This document shows, piece after piece, positions 25,797 to 35,408 of a DNA stretch of 64,000 bases. The position numbers and the translations under genes were made by a program. The stretch lies in assembly GCF_030812775.1 (NCBI RefSeq), contig NZ_JAUSTI010000003.1, forward strand, positions 62,001-126,000, written 5' to 3'. The number at the start of each line of letters is the position of its first letter. Position 1 is the first letter of the stretch. Source of the stretch: Paenibacillus tundrae. Lineage in GTDB: Bacteria; Bacillota; Bacilli; Paenibacillales; Paenibacillaceae. The notes beneath the pieces are model-generated. The model worked only from the letters and a program-made list of their open reading frames with translations. It was not told where the DNA came from and did not search any database.

Positions 25797-27869
25797 ATGA
25801 CATACAAATTTCCACCTGTAAGCTCGAAAGCACCACACATGCTTCACGGAGCAGACTACAATCCGGAGCAGTGGCTTCGTTACCCTGAGATCCTTGAAGA
25901 GGATATTCGCTTGATGAAGCTTGCCAAATGTAATGTGATGTCCATCGGCATTTTCTCTTGGGTATCCCTTGAACCGGAAGAGGGCGTATACACGTTCGAA
26001 TGGCTTGACCAAGTATTGGATCGTTTTGCGGCAAACGGCATCTATGCTTTTCTAGCAACACCAAGCGGAGCGAGACCAGCTTGGATGTCTGCTAAGTATC
26101 CAGAGGTGCTGCGTGTGTCTGAGAACCGTGTTCGTAATCTTCATGGTTTCCGTCACAATCATTGTTATACTTCACCGGTTTATCGGGAAAAGGTGACTGC
26201 AATCAACTCTAAGCTTGCTGAGCGTTATTCGGATCATCCGGCAGTGATTGGTTGGCATATTTCCAATGAATTCGGTGGAGATTGCCATTGTGATTACTGT
26301 CAAGCAGCATTCCGCGAATGGGTTCAGAACAAATATACAACGCTCGATGAGCTTAATCATGCATGGTGGACTACATTCTGGAGTCATACGATCACAGATT
26401 GGAGTCAAGTTGAGTCTCCTGCTCCACATGGTGAGACACAGGTGCATGCCATGAATCTGGACTGGCGCCGCTTTGTAACGGATCAGACAGCTAACTTTAT
26501 CGTTCACGAAACTAAACCTCTAAAAGCTAAAAATCCGGATTTGCCGGTCACAACCAATCTGATGGAGTTTTACGGTGGGTTGAACTACTGGAAATTTGCT
26601 GATATTCTAGATTTCCTCTCATGGGATAGTTATCCGACATGGCATGACGCAGAAGATGATGGGAAACAAGCTTCTAGAATCGCTATGATGCATGACATCG
26701 TTCGTTCCATTAAGGGTGGGCAACCTTTCTTATTGATGGAAAGCACACCTAGCTCAACGAACTGGCAAGAAGTAAGCAAGCTGAAACGTCCAGGCATGCA
26801 TCTGTTATCCTCATTACAGGCTGTAGCACACGGATCAGACAGCGTGCAGTATTTCCAGTGGAGAAAGAGCCGCGGTTCTAGTGAGAAGCTGCATGGTGCA
26901 GTGGTAGATCATGTTGGAACAGAACATACACGCGTATTCCAAGATGTGACTGATGTTGGTACAGCGCTTGAAGGCATGGAGGCGATTGTTGGAACAGCGG
27001 TTCCAGCAGAAGTAGCCATTATCTTCGATTGGGAAAATCGATGGGCTGTTAATGACTCTCAGGGACCACGAAATATCGGTGTGAAGTACGAGCAGACGGT
27101 AGAAGCGCATTACGAAGCGTTCTGGAAAAAGGGAGTGGCCGTAGACGTTATTGATATGGATGCAGACCTCTCCAAATACAAATTGCTTGTTGCACCGATG
27201 CTTTACTTGATGAGAGAAGGCGTTGGAGAGCGCATCGAGAAGTATGTTGAGAATGGCGGAACCTTTGTGGCAACGTACTGGTCTGGCATTGTAAACGAGA
27301 ATGATCTATGCTTCTTGGGTGGATTCCCAGGTCCGCTGCGCAAAACCCTGGGAATCTGGTCAGAGGAGATTGATGGATTGCATGATCGTGAACTTAACGG
27401 AATCATTCCAGAGAAGGGTAATGAGCTTAAGCTGAATACAGAGTATGATGCAATTGAGCTGTGTGACCTCATTCATCTGGAGGGGGCGGAATCCCTGGCT
27501 ACGTATCGTTCTGACTTTTATGCAGGACGTCCTGCACTGACGGTCAATCGTCTTGGATCAGGTAAGGCATATTATATGGCGGCACGTCTGAAAGCACCAT
27601 TTTATGATGACTTCTACGGTAGATTGATTCATGATCTGAACATTGAACGTGGATTGCAAACAGAGCTTCCAGCAGGAACCACTGCTCATACTCGAACCGA
27701 TGGAACAGCAGATTATGTGTTTGTGCAAAACTATACATCGGAGACGAAACAAGTGCAGCTGGATGGTCAGTCCTATACCGACCTGCTTCGTGGAGAAGCG
27801 GTTCCAGCTCAAATCACACTGCAACCGTATGATACCCGTGTATTGCGCAGAGCTGTAGAGCGTAAATAA
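25797..27869 (+). CDS. ganA: Beta-galactosidase, GH42
   Basis: A 690-residue cytoplasmic enzyme. The TIM-barrel domain (about 1-390) opens with HGADYNPEQW; acid/base Glu158 is in HISNEFGGDC and nucleophile Glu315 in LLMESTPSS. Cys123, Cys163, Cys165 and Cys168 form the GH42 zinc site. A trimerisation domain (about 395-600) and a small C-terminal beta domain complete the family layout. It releases galactose from the short galacto-oligosaccharides made by the upstream GH53 enzyme. AAAGGAG precedes the ATG; it ends the galactan operon. Confidence 0.95.
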   Translation: MTYKFPPVSSKAPHMLHGADYNPEQWLRYPEILEEDIRLMKLAKCNVMSIGIFSWVSLEPEEGVYTFEWLDQVLDRFAANGIYAFLATPSGARPAWMSAKYPEVLRVSENRVRNLHGFRHNHCYTSPVYREKVTAINSKLAERYSDHPAVIGWHISNEFGGDCHCDYCQAAFREWVQNKYTTLDELNHAWWTTFWSHTITDWSQVESPAPHGETQVHAMNLDWRRFVTDQTANFIVHETKPLKAKNPDLPVTTNLMEFYGGLNYWKFADILDFLSWDSYPTWHDAEDDGKQASRIAMMHDIVRSIKGGQPFLLMESTPSSTNWQEVSKLKRPGMHLLSSLQAVAHGSDSVQYFQWRKSRGSSEKLHGAVVDHVGTEHTRVFQDVTDVGTALEGMEAIVGTAVPAEVAIIFDWENRWAVNDSQGPRNIGVKYEQTVEAHYEAFWKKGVAVDVIDMDADLSKYKLLVAPMLYLMREGVGERIEKYVENGGTFVATYWSGIVNENDLCFLGGFPGPLRKTLGIWSEEIDGLHDRELNGIIPEKGNELKLNTEYDAIELCDLIHLEGAESLATYRSDFYAGRPALTVNRLGSGKAYYMAARLKAPFYDDFYGRLIHDLNIERGLQTELPAGTTAHTRTDGTADYVFVQNYTSETKQVQLDGQSYTDLLRGEAVPAQITLQPYDTRVLRRAVERK

Positions 27870-27885
27870 AAATAAACATCTTATC

Positions 27886-27928
27886 AAGGCCACCTTGAAC
27901 GTCGTTTAGGCGTGTAGGGTGGTCTTTT
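27886..27928 (+). terminator. Terminator of the galactan operon
   Basis: Imperfect stem AAGGCCACCTT/AGGGTGGTCTT with a ~20-base loop and TTTT tail. Confidence 0.75.
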
Positions 27929-28085
27929 GCATGGGTTAGGTTAGTCTGTGATCTCAAGGCTATATTCATGATGCCAATGAACCCTTTTAGACTTTTTCTG
28001 GGTAAGATAAAGGAAAAGAGTGCATGTGCAGCGAAGAGAAAAAGGTAACATGCAACTCAAGACTTACAGTCTGGGAGGAATTGGA

Positions 28086-29525
28086 ATGAATCAAAGGAAT
28101 CTAGATGGCAACAGCATTATTATTCGGCTGGAAATGACAACGAAGGATATCAAGTTTGGCGAAGTGGCATCGGCCATCTCGGAAGCTGGCGGAGACATCA
28201 TTGCCATTGACGTGATTTCAACGAACCAGGATGTTAGTGTCCGTGACTTAACTGTGGCGGTAACTGATTCGCAGGATAACAGCAAAATTATAGACGCGGT
28301 GCGCGAGCTAAAAGGCGTATCCATCGTTAACGTATCAGATCGAACGTTCCTCTTACATTTGGGAGGTAAGATTGAGGTAACACCGAAAACACCGATTCAT
28401 AACCGGGAGGATCTGTCCCGTGTGTATACACCTGATGTGGCTCGCGTGTGCTCAGCCATTGCGGATGAGCCGGGCAAAGCCTTTTCACTAACAATTAAGC
28501 GTAACACTGTAGCCGTTGTATCGGATGGAAGTGCTGTTCTTGGTCTTGGCAATATTGGCCCGCGTGCCGCAATGCCTGTAATGGAAGGGAAAGCGATGTT
28601 ATTCAAACAATTCGCTGGTGTGGATGCTTTTCCAATATGCCTAGATACGCAGGATACCGAGGAAATCATTCGAACTGTGAAAGCGATATCACCGGCATTT
28701 GGTGGTATTAATCTGGAGGACATTTCCTCACCACGGTGCTTCGAAATTGAACGCCGCTTGAACGAGGAGTTGGATATCCCTGTTTTTCATGATGACCAGC
28801 ATGGCACAGCAGTTGTGTTATACGCCGGATTGATCAATGCATTGAAATTGGTCGGAAAGTCGATTACGGATGTGAAGATCGTCGTATGTGGTATTGGTGC
28901 GGCAGGCGTGGCTTGTAGCAATATTTTGTTGTCCGCAGGGGCGAGTCGACTAATTGGTGTAGATCGTGAAGGTGCTCTTGTACGCACCCAGACATATGAG
29001 AGTGAGGTCTGGACCGATTACGCGGCTCGTACGAATCCGGAGCTTGAGACAGGCTCCCTACGAGACGTTATCCGTGATGCAGATGTATTTATTGGTCTCT
29101 CACGAGGCAATCTGCTATCTAGGGAAGATGTACAATCGATGGCGGCAGATCCTATTGTATTTGCCATGGCGAATCCTGTTCCAGAAATTATGCCTGCCGA
29201 GGTGGAGGATATTGTAGCCGTGATGGCGACAGGACGTTCGGATTACCCGAATCAGATCAATAATGTGCTTTGCTTCCCGGGTATGTTCAGAGCTGTGCTG
29301 GATTGCCGTGCGACAGAGATCAATGAAGAGATGAAGTTAGCTGCGGCGAAGGCCATTGCTGCTGCGATCTCTGATGAAGAGCGTTCTCGCTATTATATTA
29401 TCCCCAGTGTGTTTAACGACAAAGTTGTCAAGGCGATGCGTAATCGTATTGTCGAGGCCGCGGTAAAAACAGGTGTGGCTCGTCGTGTACCACGGGAACA
29501 AACGCGTGAAAGCGAGGAATTGTAG
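28086..29525 (+). CDS. NAD-dependent malic enzyme with N-terminal ACT domain
   Basis: A 479-residue enzyme from the ATG at 28086, which has GGGAGGA 7 bases upstream; in-frame ATGs before it lack such a site. Residues 1-80 form an ACT domain (IIIRLEMTT... and VRELKGVSIVNVSDRTF), a likely allosteric sensor. The malic domain (about 85-245) has the YTPDVARVC start, GSAVLGLGNIGP, and the metal-binding FHDDQHGTA. The NAD-binding domain (about 255-440) has the GIGAAGVA nucleotide loop. It converts malate to pyruvate and CO2. The next gene starts one base after the stop codon. Confidence 0.93.
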   Translation: MNQRNLDGNSIIIRLEMTTKDIKFGEVASAISEAGGDIIAIDVISTNQDVSVRDLTVAVTDSQDNSKIIDAVRELKGVSIVNVSDRTFLLHLGGKIEVTPKTPIHNREDLSRVYTPDVARVCSAIADEPGKAFSLTIKRNTVAVVSDGSAVLGLGNIGPRAAMPVMEGKAMLFKQFAGVDAFPICLDTQDTEEIIRTVKAISPAFGGINLEDISSPRCFEIERRLNEELDIPVFHDDQHGTAVVLYAGLINALKLVGKSITDVKIVVCGIGAAGVACSNILLSAGASRLIGVDREGALVRTQTYESEVWTDYAARTNPELETGSLRDVIRDADVFIGLSRGNLLSREDVQSMAADPIVFAMANPVPEIMPAEVEDIVAVMATGRSDYPNQINNVLCFPGMFRAVLDCRATEINEEMKLAAAKAIAAAISDEERSRYYIIPSVFNDKVVKAMRNRIVEAAVKTGVARRVPREQTRESEEL

Positions 29526-29526
29526 G

Positions 29527-30261
29527 ATGGGTGAGCATGCTTCTGAGCGATCTACAGCCAATCTGCAGGATTCAGGTATGAACCATCAGACCGATGGCAT
29601 GCGGGTTGGCGAGGGAATTCTTCAAGCCGCGCGTACCTTTGTTCAGGCAGATTTAGCAGAACATGCGGATGGCCATGACTGGTCTCATATTGAGCGGGTC
29701 ACTGCTCTGGGGGTAGAGATTGCTCATCGGATGGGAGCAGATCCATTTATCGTGGAGCTCGCAGCGTTACTGCATGATGTGCCTGATGAGAAGCTGAATA
29801 CAAGCTTGGAGGCGGGCATGGCGAAGCTTCACGCATGGCTGGATACACAGCCGCTTGAGGCAAGTACACGAGATACGGTCGTGAGCATTATCAGTACGAT
29901 CTCTTATGCAGGTGGACAACGTCCTGAAGTCTTCAGCTTAGAGGCCCAGGTTGTACAAGATGCAGATCGTCTCGATGCGCTAGGAGCAATCGGGATTGCT
30001 CGTGCTTTTTCATTTGGCGGTTCCAGAGGACGGCAGATGTATGATCCTACCCTTCCCCCACGGGAACAGATGACACGGGAGGAATATCGCAATGGGCGCA
30101 GCACAACGATTAACCATTTTTACGAGAAACTGTTTAAGCTGAAGGATCTTATGAATACATCATATGGTAAAGAGCTGGCGGAGGAACGACATGCTTATAT
30201 GGTGCAATTCGTAGAACAGTTCAAACGTGAGTGGGAAGGAACTGATAAAGACAACATATGA
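29527..30261 (+). CDS. HD-domain phosphohydrolase
   Basis: A 244-residue protein from the ATG at 29527. The HD metal site is visible as HDWSHIERV (first His), LLHDVPDEKLN (the HD pair) and VQDADRLDALGAIGIARAF (distal Asp). These place it with the YpgQ/YedJ group; YpgQ of Bacillus acts on dNTPs, but the substrate here is not shown by sequence. It directly follows the malic enzyme and is probably co-translated, using an AGGA site inside the end of that gene. Terminator follows. Confidence 0.88.
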   Translation: MGEHASERSTANLQDSGMNHQTDGMRVGEGILQAARTFVQADLAEHADGHDWSHIERVTALGVEIAHRMGADPFIVELAALLHDVPDEKLNTSLEAGMAKLHAWLDTQPLEASTRDTVVSIISTISYAGGQRPEVFSLEAQVVQDADRLDALGAIGIARAFSFGGSRGRQMYDPTLPPREQMTREEYRNGRSTTINHFYEKLFKLKDLMNTSYGKELAEERHAYMVQFVEQFKREWEGTDKDNI

Positions 30262-30310
30262 GCGTATCCTGCGTTATTTAGGGAATAACAACGAATAGCG
30301 TAATAGCATG

Positions 30311-30350
30311 AATAGACCGTTTCTCTTTAGCAGAGTTCGGTCTATTTTTG
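30311..30350 (+). terminator. Terminator after the HD protein gene
   Basis: AATAGACCG/CGGTCTATT stem with an inner pairing around CTCT, followed by TTTTG. Confidence 0.85.
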
Positions 30351-30568
30351 TTCTAACCCATCCAAAGTGGAGTCAAAATCGCTTCTATCCTTTCAACTAG
30401 CGTGTATGAATGTACTTTCGAATAGCACAGACTACATATTCCGTGGTACAATGAATCGTTCTTGTGAGAATATGACATGAATATAAAGGTCAATACAATG
30501 AAATACGGGGTAATAATGATTAATAATGCAGTTTACAGAAAAGATAGGTTAGGTAAGGAGGGGTTGCC

Positions 30569-31633
30569 GTGTCGTTCGGAGCACGAGTGCTTAAGACAGG
30601 GATTGCGGTAACGCTTGCTCTGTACCTCAGTATGTTTCTTAACCCGCAGTCGCCTGTGCCGGCTGCGATCGCGGCGATTTTTGCCATGCAGCCATCCATT
30701 TATCGATCATGGAAATACTTCTTGGATCAGTTGCAGACAACAACACTGGGTGCCATTGTTGCGCTACTTGGTGGTATGGTACTGTCCAATGAACCCATAG
30801 CGGTTGGGTTGATTATTGTGCTCGTCATCATGATCTGTCTTAAGCTGAACATGGGTGAAACCGTTGGTCTGACATTGGTTACCGTTGTTTCTATTATGGA
30901 AGCTTCGGGAGATTGGCATTTTGCACTGAATCGGTTTCTCTTAACACTTATTGGTATCGTGTCAGCCTTCCTCATCAACATTACAGTCTTCCCTCCCAAA
31001 CCGAAGGTGCAGTTTGTGAAACAGATTCAGAATGTATTTAACAGTATGTCGCTCTTGCTACGAACGTCCATCTCAGATGAGATTAAGGAAGCTGTATTCC
31101 GAGACGAGAAGAGCAATTTGGGAGGCTCCATTAAATCCCTGTCAGATAAGTACAATTTGTTTGAAGAAGAACAGAAGAAGATGAAACGCTCGAAGTTCAG
31201 TCAGACCCGCCAAATGGTTGTGTATAAGCAGATGTTACTGAGTCTGCAAAAGGGTTATGAAGTATTGGATTCTGTTGAACGTCACTATTTCCAAGCACAG
31301 CGAAGCCCTGAGTTAGATCGTTTCTTCGATACTCACTTGGAGAGATTGATTAAATTTCACGAGCATGCCCTTCTCAAATTTGAAGATAAGCTGAAGCCTA
31401 ATGGTGAAGAGGCGGAGCAATTTATTTTGGACAATGATCATTTTATGGAGCAAGCGATAACGGAGTTTGATGTTGACCAGAACGGCATGCTTCGACTGTC
31501 TATTGTTGCTGCGGCGATCTATGATTATGGCTATCAGTTGGAGCGCCTCAACCGCCTTGCTGATCATGTACACAGTGGAAGCGATGATAAGGACTCACAG
31601 GATCATATCCTGAATTGGATTAAGTGGCCTTAA
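30569..31633 (+). CDS. Aromatic acid exporter family (ArAE_1) membrane protein
   Basis: A 354-residue protein with a GTG start and AAGGAGGGG site. The N-terminal 140 residues hold five or six hydrophobic helices with the family start VLKTGIAVTLALYLSM and the motif AIFAMQPSIYRSWKY, followed by a C-terminal cytoplasmic helical domain of ~210 residues. This is the short ArAE_1/FUSC arrangement found in many Firmicutes. Export of aromatic acids is known only for distant members, so the substrate is uncertain. Monocistronic. Confidence 0.88.
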   Translation: MSFGARVLKTGIAVTLALYLSMFLNPQSPVPAAIAAIFAMQPSIYRSWKYFLDQLQTTTLGAIVALLGGMVLSNEPIAVGLIIVLVIMICLKLNMGETVGLTLVTVVSIMEASGDWHFALNRFLLTLIGIVSAFLINITVFPPKPKVQFVKQIQNVFNSMSLLLRTSISDEIKEAVFRDEKSNLGGSIKSLSDKYNLFEEEQKKMKRSKFSQTRQMVVYKQMLLSLQKGYEVLDSVERHYFQAQRSPELDRFFDTHLERLIKFHEHALLKFEDKLKPNGEEAEQFILDNDHFMEQAITEFDVDQNGMLRLSIVAAAIYDYGYQLERLNRLADHVHSGSDDKDSQDHILNWIKWP

Positions 31634-31681
31634 CAGTGAATTGCAGTTGGTGGCATACTCATATACAATAGAACCACAACT

Positions 31682-31712
31682 TAGCCCGGGCAGCCTTGTC
31701 CGGGTTATTTTG
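31682..31712 (+). terminator. Terminator after the ArAE protein gene
   Basis: AGCCCGG/CCGGGTT stem with a 10-base loop and a T-rich tail. Confidence 0.8.
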
Positions 31713-31773
31713 TTGCAGGTATACCAAATCATTAATATGATAAATGCGTTCAAAGTTTAACCCCTTATTCAAT

Positions 31774-31822
31774 ACTGAGATGCCACTAGGCACCTTTGTA
31801 ATCAAAAGTGGACTTTCGGAAC
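31774..31822 (-). repeat. Dispersed repeat, terminal fragment in reverse orientation
   Basis: ACTGAGATGCC, then GTAATCAAAAGTGGACTTTC and GGAAC, matches 1553-1602 of the full-length element with about ten differences. It ends 30 bases before the split-barrel gene and probably contains part of its promoter region. Confidence 0.6.
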
Positions 31823-31851
31823 TACCTCTATAATGAACTGAAGGAGATATT

Positions 31852-32319
31852 ATGACTTCAATAATAACAGAACTTAACCCTGAATTAATGCAGTGGTTCG
31901 ATGGACAGCATGTACAACATAAAAAACATGAAGCGATGCAGCTTCTAACCGTTTCAGAAGATGCATGGCCACATCAAGCCATGATTAGTGTGGGAGAACT
32001 GGTTGCGATAAGTCCAACCGTGCTGAGAATTGCATTGTGGTCTGGCACGCAGACAAGCCAAAATATGGAGCGGACAGGCAAGGCTACGTTGATCGCCATT
32101 ATAGATCATCAGTTGTTAACCATTCGACTTACGTTACGTGCGCTTCCTCCCTTACTTGAGTCTGTTCATCCAAGAGATCGCTATGAAGGTGAGATCAGGA
32201 GTATTCGTGTAGATCATGCACCTTACGCGGATATCACTTCCGGGATTACCTTTCAATTGAAGGATGAGCCTGGCACATTAAAGCGGTGGGAAGAGACCAT
32301 TGCAGAGTTACGACTATGA
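31852..32319 (+). CDS. Pyridoxamine 5'-phosphate oxidase-like flavin protein
   Basis: A 155-residue protein with the FMN-binding split-barrel pattern: HEAMQLLTVSEDAWPHQAMI at about 25-44, VLRIALWSGTQTSQNMERTGKATL (the strand-helix that contacts FMN phosphate) and a C-terminal helix. Family members reduce or bind flavins, F420 or haem-related compounds; its substrate is unknown. AAGGAG precedes the ATG. Confidence 0.75.
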   Translation: MTSIITELNPELMQWFDGQHVQHKKHEAMQLLTVSEDAWPHQAMISVGELVAISPTVLRIALWSGTQTSQNMERTGKATLIAIIDHQLLTIRLTLRALPPLLESVHPRDRYEGEIRSIRVDHAPYADITSGITFQLKDEPGTLKRWEETIAELRL

Positions 32320-32340
32320 GATTGCTTAAAGATCTCTTAT

Positions 32341-32739
32341 CCTTACGTAAACAATCATAATTACCATGTGAAATTATCTATATCGATCCATATGGTGGGT
32401 AATAATAAGCTAAGGAAAGATGATGTTGCATAGGATATATGGGGTGTTGGAGAAGAGTTAACAGCAGGGTAGTATGTCAATAAACGAAATAAACCAAGAG
32501 CTTACCACAATACATTGAAGAAGTAGGCGTTAGAAAGTAACATTAGAAAACAACAAAAAACACCTCCACTTGCATCGGGACGTTGTCACTGGTACAATAA
32601 AAAATGGTTTTCAAAAAAATTAGAACTAATTGACATAAATTTAAAATGTTTACTTTCTAATAATTATACCATGGCCTAGTCGGGCATGTCAAATGGGCTT
32701 TTGAGGACACATTCCGGGGAAAGAGGGGCATAGGAATAT
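32341..32739. other. Non-coding stretch before helD
   Basis: About 400 bases of AT-rich sequence. A weak hairpin GAGAT/ATCTC lies at its left edge, just after the flavin protein gene. TTGACA occurs at about 32629 but no well-spaced -10 follows. No gene or structured RNA was recognised. Confidence 0.5.
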
Positions 32740-35115
32740 ATGAGTACAGATCAGCAATGGAGCGAAGAACAGCATCGGGTCGACAGTGTAACCAATCAGA
32801 TTGAACGTAAAATTACAACTCTTGAACAAGAGGTTGGTTCCTTTAGAGATGAAGTTGTAGAGATGAGAAAGGACTTCTGGGACGAGGTTACCATGAACTT
32901 TAGTGAAGCCGATGATGTAGGAGAAACCTCTACAAGTATGCGGCAGCAGTCACAGGTTCTATCGGATCGGGAACGTAGTCATTTGAATACGGCAGCGGCA
33001 CTCGACAAAATGAAAAGACTACATCACTCGCCTTATTTTGGACGCATCGATTTCAAAGAGGACGGATATCCGCAGGCAGAGCGCATTTATCTTGGCATTG
33101 CTTCCTTATTGGATGAGAAGGAGGAATCCTTCTTGGTGTACGATTGGCGTGCCCCAATATCCAATCTGTATTATGACGGTGCGCCAGGGCCCATCACATA
33201 TGAGACACCCAGCGGTGAGATTAGCGGCGACATTGAAATGAAGCGGCAATTTGTCATCCGTGAAGGTCGTATCCGGTTCATGTTTGACACAGGTGTAACC
33301 ATCGGTGATCAATTGTTGCAGGCCGTTCTGAGCCGGACGTCAGATGCGCAGATGAAAAGTATTGTGGCGACGATCCAGAGAGAGCAGAACCGCATTATCC
33401 GTAATGATCGAACACGTATGCTGATTGTACAGGGGGCTGCAGGAAGCGGCAAAACGTCGGCTGCCCTTCAGCGTGTAGCCTATCTTCTATATAAATACCG
33501 CGAACATTTGTCAGCGGATCAGATGGTTCTTTTCTCGCCAAACCCAATGTTCAATAGTTATGTATCAACGGTATTACCTGAGTTAGGGGAAGAAAATATG
33601 TTGCAAACGACGTTCCAAGAGTATTTGGAACGCCGTCTTGGACGGGAGTACCAGCTTGAGGATCCGTTTATTCAGCTTGAATATGTGCTCTCGGCTACAG
33701 AAGACGCAGCTTACCCTGCACGTATGTCTGGGATTCGATTCAAATCGTCTGAATCTTTCCTGAAGGTGATCACGAAATATAAAGACAACTTAATGCTCGC
33801 TGGTATGAAGTTCAAGCCGGTTCGTTTCCAAGGACGTGCTGTTGTTACGGCTGAAGCGATGGAGGAGAAATTCTACAGTTATGAACCATCGGTGAAGCTG
33901 GTGAATCGGCTCGAAATGTTAAGAGACTGGATGTTGAAAGAGCTCTCCGCATTCGGGAAAAGTGAACTAGAGGCACCTTGGGTAGATCAGCAGCTTGATC
34001 TGATGGAGCCAGAAGAACTACAACGAGCGTTCCAGCGTCTGAAGCGTAAACAAAAAGGGAAGGTGGATACATTTGATGATTTTGTGCAGGAACGCGAGAT
34101 TCTTGCCAGAATGGTTGTAAGTAGTCGCCTTAAGCCTTTACGAAAATGGATCAAATCGTTGCGCTTTGTTGATGTTCGCAAGCTTTATTCACAATTGTTC
34201 AAGGATCAAGGACAGATGGTTCGACTGCTGGATAACGAACCATTGCCTGCATACTGGGAAGAAATCAGCGATATGACTCTTCGGAGAATGAAAGAACAAG
34301 AGCTTGCTTATGAAGATATCACACCGTATCTGTACTTACGTGAACTATTGCTTGGGTTCCATATTAACTCTAACATCCGGCATGTAATTATTGATGAAGC
34401 TCAGGATTACTCTGCGTTCCAGCTGGCTTTTATGAAAAGACTGTTTCCACGAGCCAAGATTACAGCGCTTGGTGATTTCAATCAGGCGATTTATGCCCAT
34501 TCCTCTGTGCTGAGTGGGACAGGACCATTGACGAATCTATACGGCCCTGAAAATACCGAACTTATTGAGTTAACCCGTAGTTATCGCTCAACCCAAGAGA
34601 TTGTGGAGTTCACAAAGGGAATGGTTCCGGGTGGAGAAGAGATAATTCCGTTTAATCGCAGTGGGGAGAAACCTCAAGTTATTGTTACAACGTCTGAGCA
34701 GAAGCATCTTGATCTGATCACTGCTGACCTTAACGCCTTAATTGAGGAAGGATATGAGTCCGTAGCAGTGATCTGTAAGACCGCAGAAGAAAGTAGAGAA
34801 GTGCATGAATCACTCAGTAAGGTATTAACTACCGCGCCGAAGCTGATCAAGAAAACGACGCTAGCGTTCGAACGAGGTGTTCATGTCATACCTGCCTACT
34901 TAGCAAAAGGTGTAGAGTTTGATGCCGTACTTATCTACGATGGTTCTGAGGAGCATTATGCCCAAGAGCATGAGCGCAAGTTGTTCTACACGGCGTGTAC
35001 ACGGGCTATGCATTTGCTTCATATCTATTGTTTAGGTCAACCGAGTCCATTTATTACTTCGCAATCTGAGACATTATATGATACGGGGAAGGTGTCCGCT
35101 GTTCAGGCGGATTAG
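32740..35115 (+). CDS. helD: RNA polymerase recycling motor HelD (UvrD/Rep-like ATPase)
   Basis: A 791-residue protein close to the length of Bacillus HelD. The N-terminal ~80 residues are a charged coiled coil, the arm that enters the secondary channel of RNA polymerase in the known structures. Next come a conserved segment (YFGRIDF, VYDWRAPISNLYY), Walker A GAAGSGKT (about 231-238), the UvrD-like motif II IIDEAQDYS, LGDFNQAIY, and C-terminal helicase motifs (AKGVEFDAVLIYD, LFYTACTRAM). It uses ATP to strip stalled RNA polymerase from DNA. Monocistronic with a strong terminator. Confidence 0.93.
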   Translation: MSTDQQWSEEQHRVDSVTNQIERKITTLEQEVGSFRDEVVEMRKDFWDEVTMNFSEADDVGETSTSMRQQSQVLSDRERSHLNTAAALDKMKRLHHSPYFGRIDFKEDGYPQAERIYLGIASLLDEKEESFLVYDWRAPISNLYYDGAPGPITYETPSGEISGDIEMKRQFVIREGRIRFMFDTGVTIGDQLLQAVLSRTSDAQMKSIVATIQREQNRIIRNDRTRMLIVQGAAGSGKTSAALQRVAYLLYKYREHLSADQMVLFSPNPMFNSYVSTVLPELGEENMLQTTFQEYLERRLGREYQLEDPFIQLEYVLSATEDAAYPARMSGIRFKSSESFLKVITKYKDNLMLAGMKFKPVRFQGRAVVTAEAMEEKFYSYEPSVKLVNRLEMLRDWMLKELSAFGKSELEAPWVDQQLDLMEPEELQRAFQRLKRKQKGKVDTFDDFVQEREILARMVVSSRLKPLRKWIKSLRFVDVRKLYSQLFKDQGQMVRLLDNEPLPAYWEEISDMTLRRMKEQELAYEDITPYLYLRELLLGFHINSNIRHVIIDEAQDYSAFQLAFMKRLFPRAKITALGDFNQAIYAHSSVLSGTGPLTNLYGPENTELIELTRSYRSTQEIVEFTKGMVPGGEEIIPFNRSGEKPQVIVTTSEQKHLDLITADLNALIEEGYESVAVICKTAEESREVHESLSKVLTTAPKLIKKTTLAFERGVHVIPAYLAKGVEFDAVLIYDGSEEHYAQEHERKLFYTACTRAMHLLHIYCLGQPSPFITSQSETLYDTGKVSAVQAD

Positions 35116-35209
35116 GCAAAGTGATATAGACTTAATGGTAATTAGACAGCGAGGCTGTCTCGAAAGTCGGAAAAACATACGGAGTAAAAGATATCACAGC
35201 CTTAAGCTA

Positions 35210-35258
35210 AAATGGGACAAAGCAGAAGTTTTCTCTGCCTTGTCCCATTTGCCTTTTT
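35210..35258 (+). terminator. Terminator after helD
   Basis: Stem AAATGGGACAA/TTGTCCCATTT extended by GCAGA/TCTGC, with a T-rich tail. Confidence 0.85.
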
Positions 35259-35351
35259 GATGCATATATTCACATGATAGGGGTGGGTGCGAGTTGGTCA
35301 GCCCCTAACCATAAGTCTATAGTTTAAACTAAAAATTAATGCGGCTTCTAC

Positions 35352-35399
35352 AAAAAAAGAGGCTATCCCAAGCCATTTTAATGACGTATGGGATAGCCT
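35352..35399 (-). terminator. Terminator of the beta-propeller protein gene
   Basis: On the minus strand, AGGCTATCCCA/TGGGATAGCCT stem with an 18-base loop, then seven T (read as A on the plus strand at 35352-35358). Confidence 0.9.
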
Positions 35400-35408
35400 A
35401 CATGAATA

